Assembly (NCBI GenBank): GCA_949752735.1
Contig: OX457038.1
Location: 20,072,012 to 20,136,011, forward strand
Origin: Lumbricus terrestris
Taxonomy: Eukaryota > Annelida > Clitellata > Crassiclitellata > Lumbricidae
Direction of reading: 5' to 3'
DNA: 64,000 nucleotides
The notes beneath the pieces were generated by a model. That model ran no database searches. It was not told the origin of the DNA and saw only the letters and a program-made list of their open reading frames with translations. Of the stretch, positions 12,611-24,515 are shown piece by piece. Position 1 is the first letter of the stretch. The number at the start of each line of letters is the position of its first letter. Position numbers and translations under genes: made by a program.

Positions 12611-13320
12611 TCTCACGGATAACCGTCGTATCTCGGAAATATTTTTGATTTTTAGCCTCCACAATTCCATCACACACTCTCCTTTACACCAACCCACTGT
12701 CCGTGCACCCTCTCACGATCAAAATAACATGCCCGTGTGCTTTGAGTGACATTCGCCTCTTCTGTGTGCTGATGTCTGGAGTCTGCTTTTCGTCTAGATC
12801 AACGCCTTGCTTTTCTCCTTCCCTGTGGTTTCTGCACTGAGACCGCCACTGAATAGGCGCTTCATAAAATTAATGTCAAGATAGGACATTAACTAATGAT
12901 TTGTTGTCATTGTGCACAATTAATTTTTTCTTGCGTTGCGATCATCAGTTTTATTTCGAGATCTAAATAACGCAGCGTAGGCTTGAGTCGAAGACTTCCA
13001 AAATGGAAGGATAAATAGTTTTTATTATAGGCCTACTTGAGTCCTGACGAAAATTAACTGAAAGTCTTGCCTGCTTGAATTGCATCAGGTTAAAAACAGG
13101 ATTCCAGCCGCCTACAACGTCGCTATTTCTCACAGGCACAATAATTGTTCAGAGCTATAATATGATTACGCCTAATGGATCAGTAAATGCAAGGTGCGAT
13201 GAGAGATTGCCTGCGCGTGATTTTCTGCACATAATAATTATCGGATCATATAATATTATTAATTATTGTAAGCTTATACAGGCACTGCAGAACTCAGCAT
13301 AAGCCGAACTGCACGCATAA

Positions 13321-13545
13321 CATCGCGCGGTGGTGTAGTGGTGGCGTCGTTTCATTGGAGCCGAAAGGTCCTAGGTTCGAATCCACCTCAAGTCGCCGCG
13401 TATAGGGACCTTGAGCAAGTCCTTCACTCGCAATTGCTTGGGCGCTCCGGCGTGAAACTCCGATGCAGTGTCCGCGCTGTAGTCGGGAGCGCCGCTGAGT
13501 AGGGAGAGCTTTAAGGGGCGCTGTATACGAGATGCAGAAATAAAT
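13321..13545 (+). mobile_element. tRNA-derived SINE, copy 2 (best preserved)
   Basis: Starts GCGCGGTGGTGTAGTGGTGG with a good A box, then the B box GGTTCGAATCC near 13373. The body (TTGAGCAAGTCCTTCACTCG, then GATGCAGTGTCCGCGCTGTA) leads to a 3' end GGGAGCGCCGCTGAGTAG followed by GGGGCGCTGTATAC. The 3' end matches the tail of the LINE at 62946-63356, suggesting that LINE machinery mobilised it. Pol III transcription from the internal boxes is inferred from family knowledge. Confidence 0.9.
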
Positions 13546-14137
13546 AACATAAATCGCATAACCCCATTGTTTTCGAAACATATATAAGAGGATGATTGCG
13601 TGACAACGCGAACAGCCATATTCTCATTTAGATAGAAGCGTGTTTGTTTCGTGTTGACTCAGTTTAGGCGTCAACGAAAATACTTTATAGAAGTCACCTG
13701 AGCCGACTGCAATTCAGCGAAGATGTGCAAGCATTGCCAAGCAAATATTATAACAATTGCCCCGTTGTAGGCAGTATTTTCTTGTCGGGCTTGATTCATC
13801 GTTCCAAGCCAATGCTCTCAGGTGGCCCTGGCTATAGCGGGACTCCTTTCGACCCCTTTTGGGTCTCCTGCATACCATCACATTTATAAAATTTGATGTA
13901 GGCCTATTTGTGACTTGTTCTGAGTTGGTTGCGAAATAAAAATATTCTGTTATTTTCTGTTATGTTGTAGATTTTGACAAGTTTTTGAGCGACCAATAAT
14001 CGTTTGGATGTCGGTCGTTCAATGCGATTATAGGCTACTTTGCTAGATTTTCAGATGGATACAAGCGGGTGAAAAGTGCAATATAGATCGAACATATCAT
14101 TTATATATACACAGTCAGACAAAGACATAAAGTTATG

Positions 14138-14195
14138 ACACGCAATACTCAATGCTCAATACTCAATACTCAATATTCAATACTCAATACTCATG
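14138..14195. repeat. 7-bp ACTCAAT tandem repeat
   Basis: About 7 units of ACTCAAT with single-base variants. Flanking 13546-14137 and 14196-14907 contain no recognised feature. Confidence 0.85.
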
Positions 14196-14907
14196 CTTGC
14201 AGGACACCTTGTATACTAGAGTAAACTGCTGTACAGTTCGCAAGGACTTGTATACCGGTACTTGTGCTTTTACTTTAAACATACGGATAATGTAGCCTAC
14301 TCGTAGCCTATATACTTGTATTTGTAACCCAAGCACTTGAAGCATCTCTGAGAGACAAACAGACCCACTGTTTAAACATACAGGCAGACAGACAGACTGT
14401 GTTCGTGGTGCAATAAATGTGCATTTGCTGGTGCATATTTTATAGGTCTCTCTGATGGATAAATAACGATTTGTGACGACGGACACAATATTTCACACAA
14501 GGACGAAGCAATCAACACAACTGAGCAGACATCAATCAGTCATCACTTCCATCTGCAGAATAATTGTTGATCTCCTGCTTAGAAACGATTTAAATCTTAG
14601 AAGATTTCAGAAGCAGGTCATTACTTTGCGTCTAAAACTGACCGACTCAATCTGCTGGAGAGCAGTCCTAGAAGTGGGACTTTCAAATGAAGGGCATCGC
14701 CGAGCGGCATTAGGCCTAAATATTATCTGTGTACAAAATGCTAGTCTATATGAAGTCATCAATCAATGAAGAACTGCGTGGTGGTGTGGCACGCTGTAAA
14801 TCGGAGAACCGCGAGGACCAGCGCCGTTCAGGACAGCATGCTTTTGCAAGCCATGAAGTGAGGAATGTCTGAGTAGGCCTATCCACCGATTCACGAACTG
14901 AACTCAA

Positions 14908-15212
14908 TTAGCATCTGTTAGAATCTGTTAGCATCTGTTAGAATCTGTTAGCATCTGTTAGCATCTGTTAGCATTTGTTAGCATCTGTTAGCATCTGTGT
15001 TAGCATCAGTTAGCATCTGTTAGCATCAGTTAGCATCTGTTAGCATCTGTTAGCATTTGTTAGCATTTGTTAGCATCTGTTAGCATCTGTTAGCATCTGT
15101 TAGCATCTCCTAACATCTGTTAGCATCTCCTAGCATCTGTTAGCATCTGTTAGCATCAGTTAGCATCTGTTAGAATCTGTTAGCATCAGTTAGCATCTGT
15201 TAGCATCTGTTG
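14908..15212. repeat. 10-bp minisatellite TTAGCATCTG, about 30 units
   Basis: A decanucleotide array with variant units TTAGAATCTG, TTAGCATCAG, TTAGCATTTG and TTAGCATCTC. One unit carries a 2-bp expansion near 14999. It is stop-rich and non-coding. Confidence 0.95.
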
Positions 15213-18200
15213 CTCAGACAAAAACCACATAAAACAACTCAATGTCTCAATGTCTCTGCCAGCGTCGAATCAAAGCTCACCATTCTCGCGAGTGTAGGCC
15301 TATTATCTTTGCGCACGGCATCTCAGAGAAGAAGCCATTTCAAGGGAACTTTTCTGTTGCTCAGATCCAAACCACGTAAAACAACTTTGGAAACTTATTC
15401 CAAGCTATATGGTTAAGCATGGAGATATTCTTAATAAGGCGGACAGCAACAATTAGGCTTTTGATTTAGAACAGAGTGATGTTTACAATTACGATGACAA
15501 AGTTTTGTGGCATAGCTAGATTTTAAATTGGTTTATATCCACGTATATTGCTATCGTAACCAACTGCTTCCTTTACTGCTTCAGTATACTTTATACAAAA
15601 TGTGGCTGTTCATAATCACTATTTACTATGGTGTCGTGCACATATCGGTTTGAAAGGATGTCTCCCTGATATGAAACTGTTTTCAATCGAATGCTCAGGT
15701 CCGCGCTTTTTAAATTCTCTATCTGTAGCCATAGTCGTATGTAGGCCTATTGTAAAGCAATTTAGAGCTCAAAGTAAAACTTTCCTTGCTAAATTAGCAA
15801 GATATTTATTATCTGCGTGCTAAATATAAATAAAATGATTCATGAAGTCTTTTCCTCTATAAAATTTAGGCCTATGTTTGTCATTTTAGGCAAAACTAGT
15901 AAAGTTTTTCCGTTTAGGATTATACGCATTCACATTTCACATTTCATATTTCACATTTACCTGGCACACTGGACTGCACAATATATGTTTAGTGAAGAGG
16001 ATCACAGACAGTTCTGGCAGCAGTAACTTGAACTCTGTGGCCAAGTTCTAGCTACAAGTTTTATATCCTCCTCCGGTAATGCATAGCCGTAGGTCTATTG
16101 GTATAAATATTTTACCAAGAGGCGAGCACCAACACAATCGGCATCTAAAATTAAATTAATGTTGGGTAGGTTCGACTTCATTGATCTACCAATGATGGCC
16201 TATACATGTAGCATCCACACATTGAACATTGAACAACCAAAGCCTTTTGGGTTTTTTTCGTAATGACGTAAGTTCTTAAGATATATGACGGCAAACAACA
16301 GGTTCACGAAAGACTCCAACTGCAGTCTTAATCTATACTACCACAGGAAATAACAAAGCTATTTTACTCTACCTAAAACTTCTGTTCAATCCACTGGTGA
16401 TTAGCTGTCTTTCAACTAAATTAACTGTTTTTTCACTTTACTTGATCTGAAATTTCACTTCGTATACCTAACTCTAAATATGCCCGGAGAATTTCACATT
16501 CGTGATCCTTGGTTCATTTGCACCATCTATATACCCCGGAATGTTAATTGTCGGTATAATTCTGCAGAACTAGAACCAGTATTGTCAATGACTTTGGCTT
16601 GGTACTAATCTTGAACCAGAACGACCGCAGATGAATGGCAGCACCAACGACATTAAATTTTTGCCAATGCAGAAACGGTCTTTTACAAGGAATATAGGCC
16701 TACCCGGCACAATTAGCCTATATTATTAACCTGGTACCGATGAAAATACACGCATTAACCTCGTAATAAAATCGTACTTAATGACCCCACGAACGATAGC
16801 TGCACCCAAGAAACTTATAACGAAATAATTTTTGAGGCTAAATATCGCTGCAGTGCCGTTTCTCAGATGTTTCTACCCATCTATGTGCAAACTGGTTTCT
16901 GATATCTTCTTCCTGAATTTATGTTGCGGTATCAGGAGGAGCGTGAGATGATATCAATGACTTAGCCGGAGAGCACATTCATGGGTTTACCAATGGACGT
17001 GGTCGCGTTAAGTAAATATATTGGTAAAAGATTTAGCAATGATTTGCCTTAATTGAGAGGGGAATCAGAGGATGTATGAACAAACCCGTGACGCTAAATG
17101 CGCATATGGATGACACCCACTTTGATTTGACCGTTTTGACGGCGGAAAGAGATACAATCATATATTAATATTATTACCCATATTTTAAGGGGTTAAAGTT
17201 GCAGACGCATGGGAGCCTACTCTAACTGATGTAAGGGTTTTGATCGATGTATAAAAATACATGTATTAATTTATAACTTGAATTAATCGATATTCCAGAC
17301 CAAACTAACGTGATCAATTTCATAAATAAATTCAAAATTGCCCACCATTGCCTCGATATATCGGCCAGTCAACTTACATGTAGATGATGTAGTAGCCTAT
17401 ACGTCAACACTGATGACACGTCTGAACGAATGGTGTTGACGTGCACTCGTGAACTTTCGCAGTGACAGATAAAGGAGACGAAAACTTAACCGATGGCTTA
17501 GCAACCTGGATGATGAGAGCATCCATAGAGAAATAGATCAATATCAATATCAATATCCCTAGGCACAGTGCCCGTAGGAGTCCGACGCCACTCTCTGTCT
17601 GAGTCTGTCTCGTGTCATGTTACCCAGCTTCAACCGGTCCGGTCAGCAGGTCTGCCCCATACCATTAAAATCTTGAAGCAGCTGGACCACCTTATCTGAT
17701 TGAAGAGAATATGGGAGAGTGGCATGAAGGACAACTGGGTCAATGCCCGTATTTGTCCCATGCTCTCTCCTCCAACTCTCTCCACTGGTCTGTCCTGACC
17801 GACCTGTGCATGCCTGCTCCACAACATGACACCTTAGAGCATCTGGGCCGCTATGTCACTTGTTTAGTGGTTTTTGCGGATTTCAATCGTCTGGGTCTTT
17901 TAATGTCAGTGTATCGCCACCCATCAGGCAAACCTTTCTCCTTTTGTCCGGGCTTAGGACCGGCGCAAGGACGTTGTTGGTTCCCTGTGGCGGAGGATGG
18001 ATGCAGTTTAACGTCATGCCCAGGACGAGAGAAATAGATGATCCATGGTAAATGATTCCACACTCGAAAAGATTAATGCAGTTATCTCAGAGACGGCGTC
18101 AAGAGTCGGCGATAATTGAGTCGCTTTCCACGTCGACCGTCTTTCGTCTGTGTGCTTTTCCATCTGCACGTCAATCCTCACCGCACTTTTTAGTCGACCT

Positions 18201-18255
18201 TCGTCTCTCTGTTCATCCGTTTCATCTGCTTAGCCGTCTACTTGAAGGTCTGGCA
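15213..18255. other. Long non-coding stretch
   Basis: No family recognised. 17580-18060 is GC-richer and open in several frames for 60-108 codons, including a minus-strand segment rich in Pro, Gly and Lys. It could be a decayed repeat or gene fragment, but nothing in it is identifiable. Confidence 0.35.
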
Positions 18256-18530
18256 CAGTAGCGCAGCCAGGAATTTATGATGGAGGTTTGGGGGTTTTAT
18301 GGCCTGGCCGGATACCCTTTCTGACACCAACCCAACAGTATTAGGCTACAGTAAATAGAAAAGAAAAGAAGTAACAAAGGAAATAAAGTAAGAAAAACAA
18401 TTGTTACTAGGCTACAAGCAACTGTTTTGTTGTTTCTTATTTAAGTGGATAAACAACCTTCAAACAAAACGTTTTTCCTATAGGCCAATGGGGAGTTTTA
18501 ACCCCCGAAATTCCCTTGTCTACACCACTG
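18256..18530. mobile_element. hAT-type MITE with 8-bp TSD
   Basis: Starts CAGTAGCGCAGCCAGGAATT and ends with the inverted CAGTGGTGTAGACAAGG. It is flanked by GTCTGGCA (18248-18255) and GTCTGGCT (18531-18538), a 7-of-8 target site duplication. The 275-bp length, CAGTRG termini and 8-bp duplication fit a non-autonomous hAT element. No coding content. Confidence 0.8.
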
Positions 18531-18738
18531 GTCTGGCTGGCCATAGTGTTTTACAATCTATTCGCCAGAGGGACACCTAATAACAATCTGGACACGCCGT
18601 TTAGCCTACAATGGGATCATAATTATGATGTAAGTTTGCAATTTGTATTCAAAGAAGCATATAATTATTACGTAGGTATGTTACCTATGTAATAGATATT
18701 TTTAGACGTAGGGATGCTAGTAGTTGCAGTTTAACGTC

Positions 18739-18815
18739 ACTGTATGGTGGTGGTGGTGGTAGTAGTGGTAGAAGTGGTAGTATATAGTGGTAATAGTGGT
18801 AATAGTAGTAATAAG
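18739..18815. repeat. Imperfect (GGT)/(AGT) trinucleotide tract
   Basis: Mixed GGT, AGT and AAT triplets. Surrounding 18816-20150 holds no recognised gene; a G/T-rich run (GTGGTGTG-type) lies at 19895-19945. Confidence 0.8.
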
Positions 18816-19314
18816 TCTCCATAACATTATAAGTTAATCGTTCTAAATAACTGAGAGATACACCATGACGTCATAGAATGGTGGCTGGCAACAATGCTTC
18901 TAACGTTGTGTACTTATTGTAACCAAGGAAACAAAGCTGCTTCTCTCGCTATTTGCAAGTAGCCTACGTGCATTATTTGATGTTAAACGTGACTGATGGC
19001 AGAGTACAGAACACAGAAACTGTTGTTGGAACGCAATGTCCAGCGATCAAACAATCACACACAAATGAATGCCTTATTGGTTTGGTCAATTAATTTTCAG
19101 CACTTAACATCCAGACAATATAATATAATATTCTGACCTGAATAATGTATTGAGGTCTATACGAACATGTGCACTAACCAGTAACCAATGAGAGTGTTTG
19201 ATTTGGTCTAATATAAATAAATAGCTGAAATAGACTCAGCCAGCTTGCATGTCGACAAACTGACATATCATTCTAACAAGAACTTAGGCCACCTCTAGGT
19301 AACACGACGCGGGA

Positions 19315-19420
19315 TGAGGAGCCGTTGGAATGTTGAGGAATCTGCGCCTATCGTGAGCAGTGGAGCGTGCCGTTTCGAATCCCCGATGTGGCTGCCTTTA
19401 GGACCAGTCTTTCAAGAGTC
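19315..19420 (+). repeat. Possible tRNA-like SINE head
   Basis: Contains a B-box-like GTTTCGAATCCCC about 30 bp after GTGAGCAGTGG. No family copy elsewhere in the window supports it, and no clean A box is visible. Confidence 0.25.
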
Positions 19421-20148
19421 TTTCTGATATAACAATCACTTCCTTGAGTTAAAGCTCCGTATTTTCCACACGACAGCAGATGCTGAGTGGACAATAATAT
19501 TATATACATTTACTGGCAGGCATTACCAAAGGGCAGAGTCAATCAAGTCCTTATTTTTATACCCTGGATGGCTAAAGAAGTGTGTGTAGCACTGTTATGG
19601 TGTAGCCTGTCCGCGAAGAATTATGAGTATTCTGCCGGTTGAATATTGGAGTTTCAAAAATTAACTTGCTGTGGCCACCAAGCAAGTCTAGCCACGTCAC
19701 TTCGTTTTGCTGTCTGATTCTTCTCCCATTTCAAGTTAAATTTTTACTAAACCCTGTCTTCACAGTTATAACGGGTGATCGGGTAGATCTGATGATTAAC
19801 ATATTGGCCGTCAGCAACGAGATATCTCGTAGTGAAAATGTCTCCTGTACACGACAGACCCAAATTTCTCGGGTGGCGTAGCCTACCGATGGAGGTCGGA
19901 GTGTGGTGGTGTGTGGTGTGTGGGGGTATGGTGTGGTGGGGTTGTGACCGGAGCGGGTTGAATCATAAATTTCCCGGGCAACCCCGGGTACCCCAGCTAG
20001 TTAAATATATATGTATTATAGAGGTCTATTTATAGTAATAGGCCACACTGAATTTAACCCCAGGTAAAAAAAAATAGAAAAGGTACATGTAGTATTTAAA
20101 ATGCCTCCCATCAATGAATTAAACGAAGTAACAAATCAACCGAGTACA

Positions 20149-20230
20149 TCAGTGATTTTCAACCGGGGTTCCGCGGAACCCTTGCATCGGCTAGGGGTTC
20201 CGCGACAGTTTGATATAAAATTTTATAACA
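20149..20230 (+). mobile_element. hAT/Charlie-like terminal fragment
   Basis: Starts CAGTGATTTTCAACCGGGG followed by TTCCGCGGAACC, very like Charlie-type hAT termini. No convincing opposite terminus or target duplication was found. Confidence 0.4.
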
Positions 20231-20630
20231 TCAACTGAAATCACAAAACCATTAACAGTCAGTCGAATTATTTCACAGTTTTAAGTCATTCTTACTTAAA
20301 TAACTTTATTACGTGAATCCAATACTGTTTCTGTTGTTTACAGTTTTACAACATATAATGATGACCCCATGAATGAATCTGCGCGTTAGTCTTGCCATTT
20401 AAAAGTATCGTAGGCTATATCAAATGGGAATCTATAATTTCTAGATGCCCTGGGAGGCTGAGTCTTCAACTGTCATTAAGACACAATTTTTTATAATTGG
20501 TTTTTGAACTATTCAAACGGAAACTCTATTAACAATTTCTTCCCATTAGAATCTGTTGAGCACTGTTAGTATAGTACATGAAGAAAACATATGTAACTGT
20601 AACATGTATTTAACCACAGTTTAGGTGGTG

Positions 20631-20898
20631 TTTGATGATGACGATGACGATGACGGTGACGATGATGATGATGAGGATGACGGTGATGACGATGATGACG
20701 ATGATGACGATGATGACGATGATGATGATGACGATGATGACGATGACGATGAAGATGAAGATGACGATGATGATGATGACGATGATGACGATGACGATGA
20801 AGATGAAGATGACGATGATGACGATGACGACGACGACGATGATGATGATAATGATGATGATGATGATGATGACGATAACGACGACGATGATGATAATG

Positions 20899-20936
<38 letters not shown>

Positions 20937-21033
20937 GATAATAATAATAATAATAACGATAATAATAATAATAATAATAATAATAGTAATAATAGTAATA
21001 ATAGTAATAATAGTAGTAGTAGTAGTAGTAGTA

Positions 21034-21093
<60 letters not shown>

Positions 21094-21094
21094 G
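20631..21094. repeat. Compound (GAT/GAC)n then (AAT)n microsatellite
   Basis: 20631-20898 is a GAT/GAC array and 20899-21094 mostly AAT with some AGT and AAC units. Poly-Asp, poly-Asn, poly-Ile and poly-Leu open frames of up to 201 codons run through both strands and are artefacts. Retrotransposon coding sequence begins exactly at the end of the AAT part. Confidence 0.95.
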
Positions 21095-23263
21095 ACCGAG
21101 GCCTATCAAGCATCTGAAGAGATGGTCCGTGACCAAATACGGCACTTCCCACCGGGCTCGTCGGGCGGTCCCGATGGCCTAAAGCCACAACACGTCCTAG
21201 AAATGATGAACACAAAGGATACCGGACCGGAGCTGTTGTCCGCCATCACGGGTCTGGTCAACGTTCTTTTGGCAGGAAAATGTCCGGCAGAGATGCGCCC
21301 AATTCTGTTTGGTGGCACTCTCTTTGCTCTTCAGAAAAAAACAGGCGACCTACGACCAATAGCTATCGGCTACTATTGGCGCAGACTGAGCTCTAAATGT
21401 GCCAACAAATATGCAAGCGACCAAGCAGCAGCTTATCTATCGCCGAAACAACTGGGTGTTGGAGTCCCAGGCGGATGCGAGGCAGCGGTTCATGCAACCC
21501 GTAGGTTTATTACAAACATGGATGACGACAACATCGTTGTGAAACTCGATTTATCAAATGCCTTCAACAGCCTATACCGAGACTGTATGCTGGCTTCAGT
21601 GATCGAGATCTTACCCGACCTGGCTCCATACTGTTTCCAATCCTACGCCGAAGAATCAACACTAAAATTCGGCGGCTACACAGTTCAATCTCGGGTGGGG
21701 CCCCAGCAAGGCGATCCGCTGGGACCCTTGCTTTTCTGCCTACCTCTACAACCTATTCTTCTTCAGTTGGTCTCACCCCTGTCATTCGGATACCTCGACG
21801 ATCTCACCCTAGGCGGAAAGGCGGAAACGGTCGCAGCCGATGTTGATTTCATCGAGAGGATGTTCTCCACTATGGGCCTTATACTTAATCGCTCTAAATG
21901 TGAGGTAATAACACGTAACAACAACGACACAGGATACGACTCGTTGAGAGAGTTCAAACTAATTGATGTCGAAGAAGCCCAGCTACTCGGCGCCCCACTC
22001 TCATCGGGAAAGGCGCTGCAGCAATGTCTAGAAAGCAGAACCAAAGAACTGGAGGAGAGCCTTAACAAATTAACGCTCATAGCCAGGCAGGACGCACTCC
22101 TGATTTTGAGAAGTTCTCTGGGTGCCCCTAAAATGATTTACACCCTCCGATGCCATCCCAGCGACAAACACCCCGAGTTGGAGACTTATGACACAACACT
22201 ACGAAAAGGTTTAGAAAGAATCCTGAACATTTCCTTGAACGACATTCAGTGGACACAAGCCTCTTTGCCAATAAAGATGGGTGGTCTGGGTGTACGGAGA
22301 GCGTCTTCGCTGGCGCTTCCGGCCTTCCTGGCTTCAGCTGCAAGCACTCTCCCTCTCCAGACTCTCATTCTTAGCTCTCTCAATCTCGAACCTGACATAC
22401 ACTTTGAAGCCATGTTGTCCGAGTGGCGCTCCAAGTCGGATTTTGATGAGGCAGGAATCATGCCAACAAATCAGCAAGCATCATGGGACAAACCTCTGCT
22501 GGAAAACACTGCGAAGACACTGCTTGAAAACACAACAGATGCATATAACATCGCGCGTTTGAAGGCTGTGTCATCGCCCCACGCTAGCGACTGGCTCCAT
22601 GCTTTACCGATAACAGCATGTGGACTACGACTGGAAAACGAGGACGTTCGAGTGGCCGTCGGATTGCGACTTGGAGCCGCAATATGTGAACCCCACACTT
22701 GCGCCTGTGGAGCCCAGATTGACGCTAGAGGCAACCACGGCCTGTCCTGCTCTCTCGGCTTCGGTCGAATCGCTCGCCATAGCACCATCAATGACATCAT
22801 ACACCGCTCCCTTTCAAAAGCAGGGATCCCATCCATAAAAGAACCGCCAGGACTACTACGCTCAGATGGCAGACGACCAGACGGTCTGTCCTTGATTCCA
22901 TGGCGTGCGGGCCGCCATCTTGTTTGGGATGCAACTGTAATTGACACTCTTGCCCCTTCGTATCTCCAAGCAACGGCAACGACGGCGGGTGCGGCAGCCG
23001 AGATAGCAGCTGACAGGAAAAACAATAAATACGTCGCTCTTCTTAACACACATTTCTTTGTCCCTCTTGCCCTTGAAACCCTAGGTCCAATTTGCTCTGA
23101 TGGCCTAAACTTTTTGTCGGATCTAGGCCGTATCCTAACTTTGTCCTCTGGTGAACTGAGAGAGACCTGCTTTTTGCTGCAACGTCTCTCTATGACCGTT
23201 CAGCGTTTCAACTCGGTGACCTTTCGAGGAACTTTAGCTGAGCCGGTCCCAGAGGATATATAA
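21095..23263 (+). CDS. Non-LTR retrotransposon RT with R2-type endonuclease-like C-terminus (5'-truncated)
   Basis: The frame is open from 21095; its first Met at 21122 starts 713 residues, numbered here from that Met. RT motifs appear in order: GGPDGLKPQH (about 15-24), LRPIAIG (77-83), motif A LDLSNAF (D143), motif B QQGDPLGPLL (195-204), motif C YLDD (224-227), motif D LNRSKCE (255-261) and motif E LLGAP (288-292). The C-terminus has a CCHC zinc-binding pattern (C527, C529, H539, C543), then RPDG (D587), VWDAT (D603) and K636, the layout of the restriction-like endonuclease of R2/R4-type elements. No stop or frameshift interrupts it, so this copy is young. The N-terminal DNA-binding part is missing, cut at the (AAT)n array, and the 3' end runs into another (AAT)n. 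YLDD rather than the FADD usual in R2 makes the clade uncertain. Function: target-primed reverse transcription (family knowledge). Confidence 0.85.
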   Translation, partial: TEAYQASEEMVRDQIRHFPPGSSGGPDGLKPQHVLEMMNTKDTGPELLSAITGLVNVLLAGKCPAEMRPILFGGTLFALQKKTGDLRPIAIGYYWRRLSSKCANKYASDQAAAYLSPKQLGVGVPGGCEAAVHATRRFITNMDDDNIVVKLDLSNAFNSLYRDCMLASVIEILPDLAPYCFQSYAEESTLKFGGYTVQSRVGPQQGDPLGPLLFCLPLQPILLQLVSPLSFGYLDDLTLGGKAETVAADVDFIERMFSTMGLILNRSKCEVITRNNNDTGYDSLREFKLIDVEEAQLLGAPLSSGKALQQCLESRTKELEESLNKLTLIARQDALLILRSSLGAPKMIYTLRCHPSDKHPELETYDTTLRKGLERILNISLNDIQWTQASLPIKMGGLGVRRASSLALPAFLASAASTLPLQTLILSSLNLEPDIHFEAMLSEWRSKSDFDEAGIMPTNQQASWDKPLLENTAKTLLENTTDAYNIARLKAVSSPHASDWLHALPITACGLRLENEDVRVAVGLRLGAAICEPHTCACGAQIDARGNHGLSCSLGFGRIARHSTINDIIHRSLSKAGIPSIKEPPGLLRSDGRRPDGLSLIPWRAGRHLVWDATVIDTLAPSYLQATATTAGAAAEIAADRKNNKYVALLNTHFFVPLALETLGPICSDGLNFLSDLGRILTLSSGELRETCFLLQRLSMTVQRFNSVTFRGTLAEPVPEDI

Positions 23264-23334
23264 TATTAGTTATTGCTTCCCTATTTTATTGTACTTCCTG
23301 TTTTGATGTTGTTCGTTGAAAATATTAAAAGGAT

Positions 23335-23408
<74 letters not shown>
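23335..23408. repeat. (AAT)n microsatellite between two retrotransposon copies
   Basis: About 24 AAT units. It forms the 3' end of the upstream copy and the 5' boundary of the downstream one. Confidence 0.95.
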
Positions 23409-23912
23409 GGTCCAGGTCGTTCATCCAGACATGCGACCTTGAACGACATTGTCTTCCGCGGTTTGACCCGGGCTGGCTTCCCTTCCACTAAGGAACCCGT
23501 TGGCTTGTCAAGGGCTGACGGCAAGAGACCTGATGGTCTCACTCTGATTCCGTGGCGTGCTGGTCGCTGCCTCATTTGGGATGCGACCGTGACCGACACC
23601 TCGGCCGTTTCTTATCTACCCGACACTTCCCGGACGGCGGGTGCGGCGGCCGAGAGAGCAGCGGCCCTCAAACACACAAAATACTGCCAATTGTCTGAAA
23701 CCCATCTTTTTATTCCCTTGGCTTTTGAAACCCTGGGCCCAATCAACAACGAAGGCTTGACTTTCCTTTCTGCTTTGGGACAAAGCATAAGCACCGCAAC
23801 TGGGGACGTCCGCGAAACGTCGTATTTGTTCCAACGCCTTTCGCTAACGATTCAGCGCTTCAACTATGTCGCTTTTAGGGGTACTTTCTCCAACTGGGAC
23901 CTTGACGAATAG
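23409..23912 (+). pseudogene. Second copy, endonuclease-domain fragment of a related retrotransposon
   Basis: Coding homology starts at the first base after the AAT array, in the middle of the zinc/endonuclease region, at a GRSSRHATLND segment that parallels GRIARHSTIND of the upstream copy. It continues through KRPDGLTLIPW and IWDATVTD to a natural stop at about 23912. The protein is roughly 60% identical to the upstream copy by eye, so it belongs to a sister family and is not a duplicate. It lacks the whole RT and is therefore a 5'-truncated dead copy. Its 3' UTR ends in 27 A residues followed by (TAA)n. Confidence 0.85.
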
Positions 23913-23983
23913 GGTCCATTCCAGACAAATTTGTTTTTATCGAGAGTGTTGAAGTCCCCGAGGGATCATGTTTACCTCGGGGC

Positions 23984-24038
23984 AAAAAAAAAAAAAAAAA
24001 AAAAAAAAAATAATAATAATAATAATAATAATAATAAT
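23984..24038. repeat. Poly(A) then (TAA)n tail
   Basis: A run of A at 23984-24010, then nine TAA units. It marks the 3' end of the second retrotransposon copy. Confidence 0.9.
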
Positions 24039-24137
24039 TAGCACATTTTGCTAGTGTCTAGCCTAGTGCTCACCGTTAATCAGTTCCAGCCAGTTGATGT
24101 TGCTCTGTTGGTTTTGAAAATAAATGATGGTTTTTTC

Positions 24138-24166
24138 ATAATAATAATAATAATAATAATAATAAT
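24138..24166. repeat. (AAT)n array, possible third 3' tail
   Basis: Nine to ten ATA units preceded by about 90 bp of unique sequence ending GATGGTTTTTTC. This looks like another short 3' end from an element with an AAT tail. Confidence 0.6.
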
Positions 24167-24515
24167 ATCATCCAATGGAAAATATAGAGACAGAGTTGGT
24201 CAGATTATGGAACACGTAAAAAGCCTGGACATCATCTGCATAAAGATGGCCATGTACCTGTGCTCGTAAATATAAACCTGTGCATCCGCAGTTAAGAGAG
24301 TTCTGAGGTTGGGATGTCGAGCAGTTCCGAGCTCGATCTTGACCTCAACTCACTCAGCCCTGAGACCTGAGTCTCCAAGGACAACATCTGCGAACGGTCT
24401 GTAGCTAGGGTAGGATTTCAGTCAAAGAAGGGCAATACCAGACCTGCAGGCAACTTGACAACTTCAATCGCTGAAGCAAAGTCTCGTGGCACACCATAAT
24501 GATTACATGTATATT

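Noticed and set aside
14908..15212. CRISPR-like array
   Set aside because: Contiguous 10-bp units without spacers, in an animal genome.
17711..18063. Overlapping frames of 108, 70 and 63 codons as a gene
   Set aside because: Open on both strands in a GC-richer patch, with no recognisable motif; kept only as a note.
20610..21215. Poly-Asp, Asn, Ile, Leu and Ser proteins of up to 201 codons
   Set aside because: Translations of GAT/GAC and AAT microsatellites on both strands.
21763..23053. Minus-strand frames of up to 192 codons over the retrotransposon
   Set aside because: They lie antisense to the RT/endonuclease frame and show no motif; shadows of GC-richer coding sequence.
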